Source: an uncultured Alphaproteobacteria bacterium (lineage in GTDB: Bacteria > Pseudomonadota > Alphaproteobacteria > Rhodobacterales > Rhodobacteraceae). Taken from it: DNA of 64,000 bases. How positions within the stretch are numbered: position 1 is the stretch's first letter; each line of letters opens with the position of its first letter. The translations under genes were made by a program, and so were the position numbers. Of the stretch, positions 48,730-59,407 are shown one piece after another. The notes below the pieces were generated by a model, which had not been told where the DNA came from, ran no database searches, and saw nothing but the letters and a program-made list of their open reading frames with translations. The stretch covers positions 1 to 64,000 of the forward strand of contig CACIJG010000010.1 in the NCBI GenBank assembly GCA_902586885.1. The letters run 5' to 3'.

Positions 48730-49569
48730 CTACAAACCCCTTTGCATAGCCTCAGACTCAAATAGCTTATTACTTATTTCGTTGTTAAATTTAATTGAGT
48801 TAATAATGAAAATACTAGAATGCTCCCTCTTCTTTTTTTTAGTAGTGGTCATTTGTTGCGTTTTAGCTACCCATATACCATCAATTTTTTGGATATCTTT
48901 AGCTGACCAAAGCTTTATTTTTTTTCCTTTTTTAACAAGTATCCTACCCTTCACTCCAAAAAATATATCTTTTCTTATCCAAGTCAGCGATTTCAAATAA
49001 CCAGTCTCTTTTATTACCTCCTTTGTTTTAGGTATAGATTCAATTACCCAGCAGTCTTTTCCATCAACTACATCGCTCTCTTTCACAATTTTAAAGTTAT
49101 AATCTTCAATCTCAATTCCATCCAAATCAGAATAAGTAAAATCGCTTCCCATAAAGGAGTTGGAACGATCACCACCGGCAATTCTATTAGATTTTTGCAA
49201 GGCGGGTAAATATAACCAGGACTCATCTTCTCTTTTTGGATCTTCCCAATTATAAGACAAATATGCAGTGTCTTTTACATCAGTTGGTTTTAGAAAAAAC
49301 GTTATACTTTTTGTTACAGATTTATTTTCTTTTGAAAAGCCCTTTAAGATTCTTTCTCTCTTACGGTTCTTCTTATCTATTAGAACTAATGTTGATGTCT
49401 GTTCAACGGTTTCGCCAGTATATCTCTCATCCACTTTTTGCATAATTTGATATGCAGTTAATGAAAAAACAGGGCTTCCAAAGCTTAAAAAAATCATCAG
49501 GAAACTAACTAAAAATTTACTGATACTTACAAAATATCCAATCACGTTGAACCTCATAGTAATTTTCAC
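48730..49569 (-). CDS. Outer membrane lipoprotein-sorting (LolA-like) protein
   Basis: 279 aa; signal peptide; DESWLYLPALQKSNRIAGGDRSNSFMGSDFTYSDL motif. Confidence 0.88.
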   Translation of the reverse strand: MKITMRFNVIGYFVSISKFLVSFLMIFLSFGSPVFSLTAYQIMQKVDERYTGETVEQTSTLVLIDKKNRKRERILKGFSKENKSVTKSITFFLKPTDVKDTAYLSYNWEDPKREDESWLYLPALQKSNRIAGGDRSNSFMGSDFTYSDLDGIEIEDYNFKIVKESDVVDGKDCWVIESIPKTKEVIKETGYLKSLTWIRKDIFFGVKGRILVKKGKKIKLWSAKDIQKIDGIWVAKTQQMTTTKKKKREHSSIFIINSIKFNNEISNKLFESEAMQRGL

Positions 49570-51887
49570 GTTACTTTTTCGTCTCTCTCAAAGATATATA
49601 GCAGTGCTGGAATAAATAACAAGCACCCCAAAAGAGCTAAAGTAAAAATAACCATAGTTAACCATCCGATGTCTATCATTGGAACTAATCTAGCAAATAA
49701 AAAGGTACTAAAGCCTACAACTAAAGCAATTGAAGTTGTAATTATTGCTCGTCCAGACTCATTCATTGCTCGCTCAATAGATCTTCTCACATCAGCTCCA
49801 GACGTTCGGGCTAATCTATATCTACTGACTACATGAATACAGTCATCAATCGCTATTCCCATAGTCATGGCCCCAACAATAAGTGAGCCTAAATTCAAAT
49901 CTTTGCCAGACACAGCAAAACACCCGCCTGCGAACACTATTGGGACAACGGCTGGAAAAACAGCTATGGCTCCATGCTTAAAAGACCAAAAAATAACAAA
50001 CAGAACAATACTGATAAAGGTCAAAGATAACATAAAGGACTGGCTTATTCCTTTGTCAGTATATTCATTTTGAGCTTGAAACATTACCATTGGTCCCGTT
50101 GGAACAACATCCAAATCAGGATAGTCAAGTTTAATTTCTGTCATCATTTCGTCAAGAAACTGGTTATATTCGCTTGCATCCATGTTTACAGTTGGGAACG
50201 TGATACGGGTATATCTTTCATCAAAATCTTTAACATCAGAAAGGTCTTCATTTGGCCCAGAGTTCTCGTAAAGCAGAAGTAATTGGCTAGCCATCCTTTT
50301 TGTATCAGGTATTATGTAAAATTTAGGGTTATCCTCCGAGAAAGCTTTTCTAACCTGTTTTAGCTGATCTAGAAAACCAACAATTTTACCACCTTTCTCT
50401 TTTTTTTCTAAATAATCTTCTAAAGAGTTTAAATTAGTAAGGAATTTGGGGTCCTTTATACCCTCTGGTTCTTTAGAGTCTAACATCATATCTATATTAG
50501 AGGACCCTTTAAACTTCATATCAAAGTACTTGAGGTCAGCAGAAATTTTTAAATCACTTTTAAAGAACTTAAAAATATTTGTATCCACTTTTATATAACT
50601 AGCTGTAAAAAAACTAACTAAGACAAAAGCGATACCCATTAACGCAATTGTTTTTCTGTGTACGAACGTAAACTCAGGTAATCTTGACGTTAAGAGAGAG
50701 AGCCAATCGTCAACGTAGGCACGCTTTGTTGAGTTTGACAGTCTCGTTAAAAATGATAAAGCAGCAGGCAATGAAGTCATGGATAATAAAAAAACTATCA
50801 TCGGCAGTAAAGTTGCCAAAAGAGAAAACTCTCTAACAGGTGATAATTTTGTAACATAAAGTGCGGCAAACCCAATAGATGTAGTAAATTGCGTGAAAAA
50901 AATTGGCTTTAATAGATTTTTTACCAGTTCTACTGACGCTTCTTTTGAAGAAAAATCTCCAACCGCTCTCAAGCTATAAAATTCTGACATGACGTGAACT
51001 GTACAAGCCATCCCTATAAGCATAGTAATGGGGATTAAAGCTTGATTCACAGGTGTAATATTATACCCAAGATAAGCTTGCAATGCTGTAATCATTGTAA
51101 CTGCAGTACCGATAACAACCCATGGCGCGAAAATACCAGCAGCAGATCTGAATATTATGCCCAGTATAATCATCATTATTATGGCAACCGTTGGATTAAG
51201 CCAAGCCGAATCTGAATTACTAATAACAGTGAATCTTTCATTCAAGACAGGCTGACCCCCAAATTTTAAATCATAACCTTGCTCAATGTATCCTTGATTT
51301 TCTACAAATTTTCTAAGGTCAGAAACAACTTTTAACTTATGGTCTAAGCCGTTAACGATATACTCAGTTCTTGCAATAATTCTTGAATGTTTGAAGTCAG
51401 GGCTAATTAACGTGTCTAAAGCTAGGTTTTCGTTTTTCATTATTTCTCTAGCTTCTTCAAACAAACCTGTACTGTCTTGCAGTTCATCTATGTCTTCAAA
51501 CAAATCCTCAGTAACAACAGCACCGTCCTTATTATAAGTCCTTTGATACCTTGAAAGACTATCTACTTTCTCAACAACCTCGTGCTCCTCCAGCATTGTG
51601 TGTATCTCTTCAATCATTTTGATTGTTTCTGGAACAAATAAATCTTTGTCTTTTTCTCTAGCAGTAATACCAACTACTAGACTTTCTGTACTTCCAAATA
51701 AATCTCTCATTTTTTCATGAGCCATCAAGGTAGGATCGCCCTCGAGAAACCACATCTCGTTAGAGTTATTAACACCAATTGGATTCTTCGTGATGGTAAA
51801 AATTGATAGGAAGACAATCAACAACGTTGAAACCAAAATCACCACCCTATTTCGTACAACGAACCTACCCCAAGCTTCTGTAATCAT
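49566..51887 (-). CDS. RND/MMPL family transporter
   Basis: 773 aa; two sets of TM clusters with periplasmic loops, MGIAIDDCIHVVSRYR. Confidence 0.9.
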   Translation of the reverse strand: MITEAWGRFVVRNRVVILVSTLLIVFLSIFTITKNPIGVNNSNEMWFLEGDPTLMAHEKMRDLFGSTESLVVGITAREKDKDLFVPETIKMIEEIHTMLEEHEVVEKVDSLSRYQRTYNKDGAVVTEDLFEDIDELQDSTGLFEEAREIMKNENLALDTLISPDFKHSRIIARTEYIVNGLDHKLKVVSDLRKFVENQGYIEQGYDLKFGGQPVLNERFTVISNSDSAWLNPTVAIIMMIILGIIFRSAAGIFAPWVVIGTAVTMITALQAYLGYNITPVNQALIPITMLIGMACTVHVMSEFYSLRAVGDFSSKEASVELVKNLLKPIFFTQFTTSIGFAALYVTKLSPVREFSLLATLLPMIVFLLSMTSLPAALSFLTRLSNSTKRAYVDDWLSLLTSRLPEFTFVHRKTIALMGIAFVLVSFFTASYIKVDTNIFKFFKSDLKISADLKYFDMKFKGSSNIDMMLDSKEPEGIKDPKFLTNLNSLEDYLEKKEKGGKIVGFLDQLKQVRKAFSEDNPKFYIIPDTKRMASQLLLLYENSGPNEDLSDVKDFDERYTRITFPTVNMDASEYNQFLDEMMTEIKLDYPDLDVVPTGPMVMFQAQNEYTDKGISQSFMLSLTFISIVLFVIFWSFKHGAIAVFPAVVPIVFAGGCFAVSGKDLNLGSLIVGAMTMGIAIDDCIHVVSRYRLARTSGADVRRSIERAMNESGRAIITTSIALVVGFSTFLFARLVPMIDIGWLTMVIFTLALLGCLLFIPALLYIFERDEKVT

Positions 51888-51974
51888 CTAGAAATTCCTC
51901 TTATGAATAGTTGTGAAATAGTTTATGATTAATAAAAAAACAAGGTATACCTTACGTCAATTCAGCTTTTGACT

Positions 51975-52886
51975 CTAAGAAACTTCTATAAATTGACTGA
52001 TTAGAGGAATTAATACCTCAGGAATATCTTCCTGGCAAAAATGACCAGCATTTTCAAATGTAGTTACTGGTCCGTTAGGAAAGAGCTCTTTGAAATCAGC
52101 AATAGCATACTTACTATCAAATGCATTGTCTTTTAGCCCAAAAGCCAACATAGCAGACTTCTGTTTTAGCTTTTCAAGATTGCCGGTTTTTAACCCCTCA
52201 ATCATATATTCACGTATTCTTCCCAAAATAACATCTAAAGGAAACTGTATAGCACCTAAACAGCTTTCCCTGTTAGGGAACTGAGTTGAATAGGCTTTTA
52301 TCCAATTTTGATCGACCGTTGCTGAATTTTCAAAACCTATTATCTTCATAACAGACAAAACTGTTGACCCAGCTTCTCCTAAAATACCTTCTAACGTGCC
52401 TTGGTCATGATGTTTCTTAATCCAGCTGAACCAGGGAGTTGGTTTTTTTGGATATTCAACTCGGCTTAAAGAAGTTGCTGTATTTAATAGGATAATTCTC
52501 TTAACTTTATCTGGATACCTAAGTGAGAACTGACCAGAAATTGGGCCTCCCCAGTCTTGCCCAATCAATGTTATATTCTTTAAATCAAGATGCTTTATTA
52601 ATGCTGCTAGGTTCTCTGTATGTGTCCTCAATGTATAAACTTTATCTTGCGGTGTTTCAGATTTTCCAAAACCCATATGATCGGGAACTACTACTCTAAA
52701 GTTTTTTGAAAACTCTTTAATAAAATTTCGGTAAATATAACCCCAAGTTGGTTCACCATGCAGAAAAACAAGTGTTTCAGTTCCGTTGGGTCCTTCGTCT
52801 ACGTAATGCTGTTTAAATCCATTTCCTAAAAAAAAGTTTGGTTGAAACGGCCAAGAACCATTAAATGTCTCATTTTGATCAATCAT
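51975..52886 (-). CDS. Alpha/beta hydrolase, haloalkane dehalogenase-like
   Basis: 303 aa; FLHGEPTWGYIYRNFI, GQDWGGPI nucleophile Asp. Confidence 0.85.
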   Translation of the reverse strand: MIDQNETFNGSWPFQPNFFLGNGFKQHYVDEGPNGTETLVFLHGEPTWGYIYRNFIKEFSKNFRVVVPDHMGFGKSETPQDKVYTLRTHTENLAALIKHLDLKNITLIGQDWGGPISGQFSLRYPDKVKRIILLNTATSLSRVEYPKKPTPWFSWIKKHHDQGTLEGILGEAGSTVLSVMKIIGFENSATVDQNWIKAYSTQFPNRESCLGAIQFPLDVILGRIREYMIEGLKTGNLEKLKQKSAMLAFGLKDNAFDSKYAIADFKELFPNGPVTTFENAGHFCQEDIPEVLIPLISQFIEVS

Positions 52887-52957
52887 GATATACTACCCTG
52901 GAAAATTCTTAATAAAAATCAAGCGTATTAAATTATAACTAAATTAACAAAACAAAT

Positions 52958-53800
52958 ATGCATATAATTTTAACAGGAGGAACAGACGGCATCGGACTCT
53001 CAGCCGCAAAACAATTTCTTAAAATGGGACATTCCCTTCATTTGACTTACAGATCAATTAATAAACTCAAAAAACTTCAGTATTTTATAGAATCTAAACG
53101 TCTAAGCAAATTGGTTTTTTTCTATAAGTGCGATATTTCTGAGCCAGAGAATATCAAACATTTTGTATCTGAACTAAGTAAGAGAAAGATTGTCTTTGAC
53201 TGTCTTATCAATAACGCAGGAGTAATTTTATTTAAAAAATCATTTAATTCCAGAGGCTTGGAAAAGGTTTTTGCAATAAACCATTTAGGAAGTTTTTATC
53301 TAACAAAATTACTTTTGGAAAAAACGTTAATCCATGCAAACGGTAAAATTATTAATGTCGGCAGTAGTGCTCATCAAAAAGCTAGTCTGGACTTTGACGA
53401 TTTAGACAGCAAGAAAACCAGAAGTTGGTACACAAGGTATTCTAGATCAAAATTATGTAATCTACTTTTTACATTTGAACTGGCAAAAAAATTGAAAAAT
53501 AGTGGAATTACTGTGAACTGCATGCATCCTGGAATTGTAAGTACAAATATTGCCCAAGACCGAATAGGGTTAATGCAGTTCATAATAAAAACAGTTCTCA
53601 AGCTAAAGGGTATATCTCCTACTGAGGGAGCTGATACTATAATTTTTCTTGCGACTGATAAATCTGTTTCACATATATCTGGCAAATATTTTGTAAAAAG
53701 AAAAATAAGTAAGACTTCTCCTTATGCAGAAAACATTTCATACGCTGCACAATTATGGGAAGCGAGTGAAACTATTGTAAAAAGTTTTAAATTTAAATGA
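52958..53800 (+). CDS. SDR family protein (retinol dehydrogenase-like)
   Basis: 280 aa; TGGTDGIGLSAAK, NNAGVIL, YSRSKLCN. Confidence 0.88.
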   Translation: MHIILTGGTDGIGLSAAKQFLKMGHSLHLTYRSINKLKKLQYFIESKRLSKLVFFYKCDISEPENIKHFVSELSKRKIVFDCLINNAGVILFKKSFNSRGLEKVFAINHLGSFYLTKLLLEKTLIHANGKIINVGSSAHQKASLDFDDLDSKKTRSWYTRYSRSKLCNLLFTFELAKKLKNSGITVNCMHPGIVSTNIAQDRIGLMQFIIKTVLKLKGISPTEGADTIIFLATDKSVSHISGKYFVKRKISKTSPYAENISYAAQLWEASETIVKSFKFK

Positions 53801-54990
53801 AAAGAATAAGCTACATAGTTTTAATTATTTTTCTTAACTCCGCAAGCCAATCTTTTTCAAAGAGCAGCAATGTATATGAGTATTGGTTAGATAATTTCTT
53901 ATTTGAAAAAATAAGAGAACATACGACAGATATTAGAACTAACAATCTTATAACCTTGCATTTAAAGGAAAAATTAAAAAATTATAAGAGTACAAAAATT
54001 ATCCTAGAAAATTTTTCACAAGCCGAATTTTCTCAACCAGAGAAATATTTTAAGGAAGAGATTCTCAATACGAAAACTATTTACGGCAAAAAACTAAAAA
54101 TCAAGTTAGAAAATGACTTAAAAAATATTGAAAGAGAATATAGAGTAGATAGAAATATTCTGTTGGCTATTTGGGCTAATGAAACTTTTTTCGGTAGAGC
54201 TGGTCCAAATTTGGACGGGCTACAGATTTTATCAATCCTCAGTTTTTCGTCGAATAAAAGAAATTTTTTTCTTAAAGAGTTTTTATACCTCGTCCAAATA
54301 ATAGAAAAATATAAAATAGATATTGAAACTCTTAAAACATCTACTACCGGTGCATTAGGACAACCTCAATTTCTACCATCAACTTATCTAAAATTTGGGA
54401 TTGATTTCGACAATGACAGAATTGCAGATATTTGGGATAGTGAAAAAGATACTTTAGCTTCAATTGCTAACTATTTAAGTAAACATGGCTGGAATGATAA
54501 AAGAGAATGGGGCTTTGAAGTTAAGATACCCAGCACCATTAAATGTCATCTTGAAGGACCAGACCATTCAAGAACATTATCTCAATGGGCTAAACTAGGT
54601 TTAGTTAGAGCAAGCAAGAAACCTTTCCCAGAAAAAGAAAAAGAAGAGTCATTCAACCTACTCTTTCCATCAGGAACTTTTGGACCAATATATCTGGTAA
54701 GCAAGAATTTTTATGTTTTGAAGCAGTATAATAACTCAGACCTTTACGCTCTATCAGTAGGTTTTCTGGCCGATAAATTAAAATATAAGAACCATAATTT
54801 TTATACCAACTGGCAAAATACTGGAAAAATAAATAAAGATGATATAATTAAACTACAAAAAAAGTTGTCTGTGCATTTCGACGTTGGAGGTATAGACGGT
54901 TTAATTGGCTATAAAACTAGGCGCTCTATTGGTTTTTATCAAAAGGAAAGCAACATCAAGGAAACTTGCTGGCCTTCGTCTAAAAAATAG
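53797..54990 (+). CDS. Lytic murein transglycosylase (MltB type) with peptidoglycan-binding C-terminus
   Basis: 397 aa; ILLAIWANETFFGR, TGALGQPQFLPSTYLKFGID, C-terminal GGIDGLIGYKTRRSIGFYQ. Confidence 0.9.
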   Translation: MKRISYIVLIIFLNSASQSFSKSSNVYEYWLDNFLFEKIREHTTDIRTNNLITLHLKEKLKNYKSTKIILENFSQAEFSQPEKYFKEEILNTKTIYGKKLKIKLENDLKNIEREYRVDRNILLAIWANETFFGRAGPNLDGLQILSILSFSSNKRNFFLKEFLYLVQIIEKYKIDIETLKTSTTGALGQPQFLPSTYLKFGIDFDNDRIADIWDSEKDTLASIANYLSKHGWNDKREWGFEVKIPSTIKCHLEGPDHSRTLSQWAKLGLVRASKKPFPEKEKEESFNLLFPSGTFGPIYLVSKNFYVLKQYNNSDLYALSVGFLADKLKYKNHNFYTNWQNTGKINKDDIIKLQKKLSVHFDVGGIDGLIGYKTRRSIGFYQKESNIKETCWPSSKK

Positions 54991-54995
54991 GATTA

Positions 54996-56048
54996 TTAAC
55001 CATTTTCTATGAGGATTTGATAGCCAATGGCTGCCATTTCTTCTGCTCTAGTCACTTGTTCAGACACATCAGAACTTCCGGTACTTACGTTTCCTAGCAT
55101 CGTTCTTGCGGCTACTCCAAAAATAATTGCAGCACTTCGAAAAAAAGAGAAAGATAAAAACAAAGGCCAGTTCGGAATTGAAGGTCTATTAGAAAAACTC
55201 ATGTACAAGTCTAAAAACTCTTCCTCAGAAGGTATGCCAAGTTCATCAAGATTTTGTTTATCTAAACCATATCTGTAGGGTATACAAAAATACCCTAAGT
55301 CAGCTAATGGATGGCCAATAGTTGACAATTCCCAGTCCAAAATACCTATGATTTTCGGGTCTTTGCCGTGAACAATGGTATTTCCTAGCCTATAATCCCC
55401 GTGGGCAATACTGATTTCATCAGGAATAATAGATTTAAATTGAAGCCTCTCACTGAGCAAATCCATTTTTTTAAAATCTACTTTTATTTTTAGGTCTTCT
55501 TTAGACCTTTTATACTGGTTTGACCATAGATTGACTTGACGAGCTAAATATCCCTCTGGCCTACCAAATGATTCCAACCCTACTGATAAATAATCAATAT
55601 TATGCAATTTAGCTAACATTCTAGCCAAAGAAACATAAACATTTCTTCTTTCAATGTTAGAATATCCCTCCATTGCTGGTGAAGTTATTATTCTCCCTTC
55701 AATGTATTCCATTAGAAAAAATTCAGTTCCTATGATTTCAGGATTATCACAATACCCTATCATTTTTGGTACTGGTACATCTGTATTACCAAGAGCGGAC
55801 ATAACCTTAAACTCTCTATCAACTGCATGAGCTTTAGGTAAAAGTTTTCCGGGCGGTTTTTTTCTCAATACATATTTTTTTTGTTCACTTTGAACAAGAA
55901 AAGTAGGATTAGACATTCCTCCCTGAAATTGCAATATTTTCACCTCTTCAACACTTTTATGAATTGAATTCATCCAGTCTTTTAATTTAGCCAGATCAAA
56001 TTTGTGCTTTTGCAGGGGTTCTATTAGTTCCTGGTCATCTTTTCTCAT
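54996..56048 (-). CDS. Phosphotransferase family protein (aminoglycoside phosphotransferase/ACAD10-like)
   Basis: 350 aa; ISIAHGDYRLGNTIVHG, GILDWELSTIGHPLADLGY. Confidence 0.9.
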   Translation of the reverse strand: MRKDDQELIEPLQKHKFDLAKLKDWMNSIHKSVEEVKILQFQGGMSNPTFLVQSEQKKYVLRKKPPGKLLPKAHAVDREFKVMSALGNTDVPVPKMIGYCDNPEIIGTEFFLMEYIEGRIITSPAMEGYSNIERRNVYVSLARMLAKLHNIDYLSVGLESFGRPEGYLARQVNLWSNQYKRSKEDLKIKVDFKKMDLLSERLQFKSIIPDEISIAHGDYRLGNTIVHGKDPKIIGILDWELSTIGHPLADLGYFCIPYRYGLDKQNLDELGIPSEEEFLDLYMSFSNRPSIPNWPLFLSFSFFRSAAIIFGVAARTMLGNVSTGSSDVSEQVTRAEEMAAIGYQILIENG

Positions 56049-56071
56049 GTAAAAAATTCCTACCTAAAATC

Positions 56072-59000
56072 TCACCATGCATCTATGTAATTTGTTTTTT
56101 TATTTAACTTTGATGTTATTTTTGCATTTTTTATCAGCATTGAAATCCACTTTCGTGTCTCAGCTGGGTCTAGCACCGTATCAAATTCAAGTAGGCTTGC
56201 AGCATTTATCCCCTTTCCCTTTTCATAAAGATCATCAACAAGTTTTCTAAATAATTGATCTCTTTTCTCAAAATTTTTCTCTGCCTCTAATTCTTTTCGG
56301 TACCCAAGCTTTACAGCACCCTCAAGCCCCATTGCACCTATCTCTGCCGTAGGCCAGCCGACAACAAATTGTGGAGCTATAAAGCTGCCTCCAGCCATTG
56401 CCTGAGCTCCTAGACCATACGCCTTCCTTAAGACTATTGTCATCATTGGAACTGAGATATTGGCCCCAACCAAAAACAACCTACAGCAATGACGTACTAA
56501 TCCAGTTTTTTCTACGTCTGGACCAACCATCATACCTGGAGTGTCGCATAGGCTCAAAATGGGTATTTTATAGTTTTCACATATTTGGATAAATCGGGAA
56601 GCTTTATCAGCACAGTCACTATCAATGGCACCTGCTAAATACATCGGGTTATTTCCTATTAAGCCAATAGGTCTTCCTTCAACACGTATGAACCCTGTAA
56701 ACATACCCTTTGCAAAACCAGCTTTAATTTCTAGAATTGAACCCTTGTCAGCTATTAATTCGATCACCTCATGTATATCGTAAACTTCTAATCTATTTTC
56801 CGGTATCACATTTCTCAAATCTTTAACATTTGGTTCCTTCCATTCACGAAAGTTACCTTGAAAATACGAGAGATATTTCTTTGAAACATCAACGGCCTCA
56901 TCTTCATTTTCAACGAGTATATCAATTACACCGTTAGGATATTGAACCGAAGTTGGGCCTACCTCCTCAGGTTTAAATATTCCTAATCCTCCTCCCTCTA
57001 TCATTGCAGGGCCACCCATTCCAAGATTTAAATCCTTTGTTGCAATTATTACGTCACAACAACCTAACAATGCCGCATTTCCAGCAAAAAGACGACCAGA
57101 GCCAATCCCAATTAAGGGCACAAGTCCTGATAGTTTTGGAAAATCATGGAATGAGGGTATGTTCAGACCAGCTATGTTCTGATCTCCAGCATCTACGTCT
57201 CCCGGTCTTCCACCACCACCTTCACAGAAAAATATTAAAGGAATTTCAAGGTCTTTTACAACGTTGATCATTCTATCTAATTTTTTATGATTATTCATTC
57301 CTTGAGTACCCGCTAGCACCATGTAATCGTAATGCATGATTGCTGTTTTGGTCCTGTTTGTATCAAATAAATCCAAGTTTACATTACTTATTCCTGTTAT
57401 CAGACCATCCGCTGGGGTATTTTCTATAAGATCATTCAATGATCTTCGAGATCTCTGAGCTGCATAAACTAGATCACCATATTCAAAAAATTCATTATTA
57501 TCGGTAAGTCTTTTTATATTTTCTCTAGCAGTTCTTTTTCCTAATAATTTTCTTTTTTTAACGGCAACCGATCTATTCTTATCTAAATTATAGCTTCGAC
57601 GCTTTCGTAATTCTTTAAGATCATCTCTAATTGCTTTCGACTTTTTTGAATTCTTTAATTTTAAACGGGAGTCAATACTCCCCTTTACCGGCAGTAGCTC
57701 AAACAAATTAGAGTTAATGGAAACGGTGTCACCAACTTCAACGAAGATATTTCCTATTTTTCCAGACCTCTCAACTTTCAAAGAATGGTGCATCTTCATA
57801 GACTCTTGTATTAAGACAGCATCGCCCTTGATTACTTCTTGGCCATTCGAAATATTTATTTCAATAATTGTTCCTATAAGATTAGATTTTATAACGAATT
57901 GATTATCATTATTTTTTATGGATTCAGCTTTTTGTGGAAACTTTTGGCTTTGAATATTTTTTAAAACTGAATCAGATTTATTCCCATTTTTTATAGATAA
58001 AAGATATTTATTTAATTTTTTGTCCAGAGTCGATGTATCAAAGTTTGCTTCAAAAAAATCCTCATTACTTAGAATACTAATCAACAAATTTTTGTTGGTT
58101 GCGATACCTTTTACTACCGATTTTTCTAATGCAAATATGAGCTTCTTTACAGCATCTTTTAAACCAAATTCACTTGAAGCAATAATTTTCGTTAATAGGC
58201 TATCATAATGCCCCTTATTTTCATATCCTACTTTACCATAGCCATCGAACCTCAAGCCTGGGCCTGAAACAATATTATATTCTTGAATGATTCCTAAACC
58301 AGGAAGTAAAGTCTTATTTGCATCATATTCTTCCATATTAAGGCGGGCTTGTATTGATGCCCTATTACCTAATTTGATTGGAGCTTCTACTTTTAAATCT
58401 TTTAACTTTAAACCAGAAAAAATATTTATTTGTGCTCTAACTAGATCTACTCTTGTCAGTTCCTCTGTAATCGTATGTTCTACTTGTATTCGAGGGTTAA
58501 CCTCTATAAAGAATATTCTTTGCCCCTTATTTACAAGAAACTCAACAGTTGCTAGCCCTTTTAAAGAGACTTCTTCACAAATTCTTGTTGCATATTGATA
58601 AATGAGATTTTTTGTAGATTGCTTTATGTTAGGTGCAGGCGTTATCTCAATAATTTTTTGAAAATTCCTCTGAAACGAGCAATCTCTCTCAAATAAGTGG
58701 ATGCACTTTTCTCCATCTCCCAATATTTGAACCTCAATATGTCTCGCATTTTCTATATATTCCTCTGCAAAAATGCGACTAGAACCAGAAAATGATAGAG
58801 CTTCATTTTTTATAACATTATAAGTATCCTCATAATTCTTACCTTTAGAAATAAGCCTCGATCCTCTTCCACCACCACCAAAATTGGACTTTAAAATAAT
58901 CTTTTTACTTTTTGTTTTTTTGAAGATATTTGTAATATCTTGTGAAGATTTAATTTCCCCAAAAGTTTGACAGACTGGAATTTTTAATTTTTGTGCAAGT

Positions 59001-59365
59001 ATCTTAGATTCTTCTTTATCACCAAACTTTTTTAATACATCTTTCTTAGGCCCAAGGAATATTATCGAATTTTTTTCGCATTGATGGCAAAACTCCGCGC
59101 TCTCACTAAGAAAACCATAACCTGGGTGAACAGCTTCTATGTTATTCCCTTTTAAAACTTTAATAATATACTTTATGTTTGTGTATGATGAAGGACCAGA
59201 ACCAGGAATTAAAAAGTTGTTTTCCATATAAGATAGATGATCACTAGAAGCGTCATCATCCGCATATATGCCATATGATTTTATGCTCATTTCTGTTAAG
59301 GTTTTGGCAATACGAATTGCAATCTCACCTCTATTGGCAATTAAAACAGAGTTTATTTTTTTCAT
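56072..59365 (-). CDS. Fused acyl-CoA carboxylase: biotin carboxylase + BCCP + carboxyltransferase
   Basis: 1097 aa; IANRGEIAIRI, HPGYGFLSE, biotinylation QESMKMHH, then CT domain with FCEGGGGRPGD and SLCDTPGMMVGP. Confidence 0.93.
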   Translation of the reverse strand: MKKINSVLIANRGEIAIRIAKTLTEMSIKSYGIYADDDASSDHLSYMENNFLIPGSGPSSYTNIKYIIKVLKGNNIEAVHPGYGFLSESAEFCHQCEKNSIIFLGPKKDVLKKFGDKEESKILAQKLKIPVCQTFGEIKSSQDITNIFKKTKSKKIILKSNFGGGGRGSRLISKGKNYEDTYNVIKNEALSFSGSSRIFAEEYIENARHIEVQILGDGEKCIHLFERDCSFQRNFQKIIEITPAPNIKQSTKNLIYQYATRICEEVSLKGLATVEFLVNKGQRIFFIEVNPRIQVEHTITEELTRVDLVRAQINIFSGLKLKDLKVEAPIKLGNRASIQARLNMEEYDANKTLLPGLGIIQEYNIVSGPGLRFDGYGKVGYENKGHYDSLLTKIIASSEFGLKDAVKKLIFALEKSVVKGIATNKNLLISILSNEDFFEANFDTSTLDKKLNKYLLSIKNGNKSDSVLKNIQSQKFPQKAESIKNNDNQFVIKSNLIGTIIEINISNGQEVIKGDAVLIQESMKMHHSLKVERSGKIGNIFVEVGDTVSINSNLFELLPVKGSIDSRLKLKNSKKSKAIRDDLKELRKRRSYNLDKNRSVAVKKRKLLGKRTARENIKRLTDNNEFFEYGDLVYAAQRSRRSLNDLIENTPADGLITGISNVNLDLFDTNRTKTAIMHYDYMVLAGTQGMNNHKKLDRMINVVKDLEIPLIFFCEGGGGRPGDVDAGDQNIAGLNIPSFHDFPKLSGLVPLIGIGSGRLFAGNAALLGCCDVIIATKDLNLGMGGPAMIEGGGLGIFKPEEVGPTSVQYPNGVIDILVENEDEAVDVSKKYLSYFQGNFREWKEPNVKDLRNVIPENRLEVYDIHEVIELIADKGSILEIKAGFAKGMFTGFIRVEGRPIGLIGNNPMYLAGAIDSDCADKASRFIQICENYKIPILSLCDTPGMMVGPDVEKTGLVRHCCRLFLVGANISVPMMTIVLRKAYGLGAQAMAGGSFIAPQFVVGWPTAEIGAMGLEGAVKLGYRKELEAEKNFEKRDQLFRKLVDDLYEKGKGINAASLLEFDTVLDPAETRKWISMLIKNAKITSKLNKKTNYIDAW

Positions 59366-59407
59366 ATTTTAATCTTACATCTACAGATATGTTTTTCAAT
59401 TCTACTT

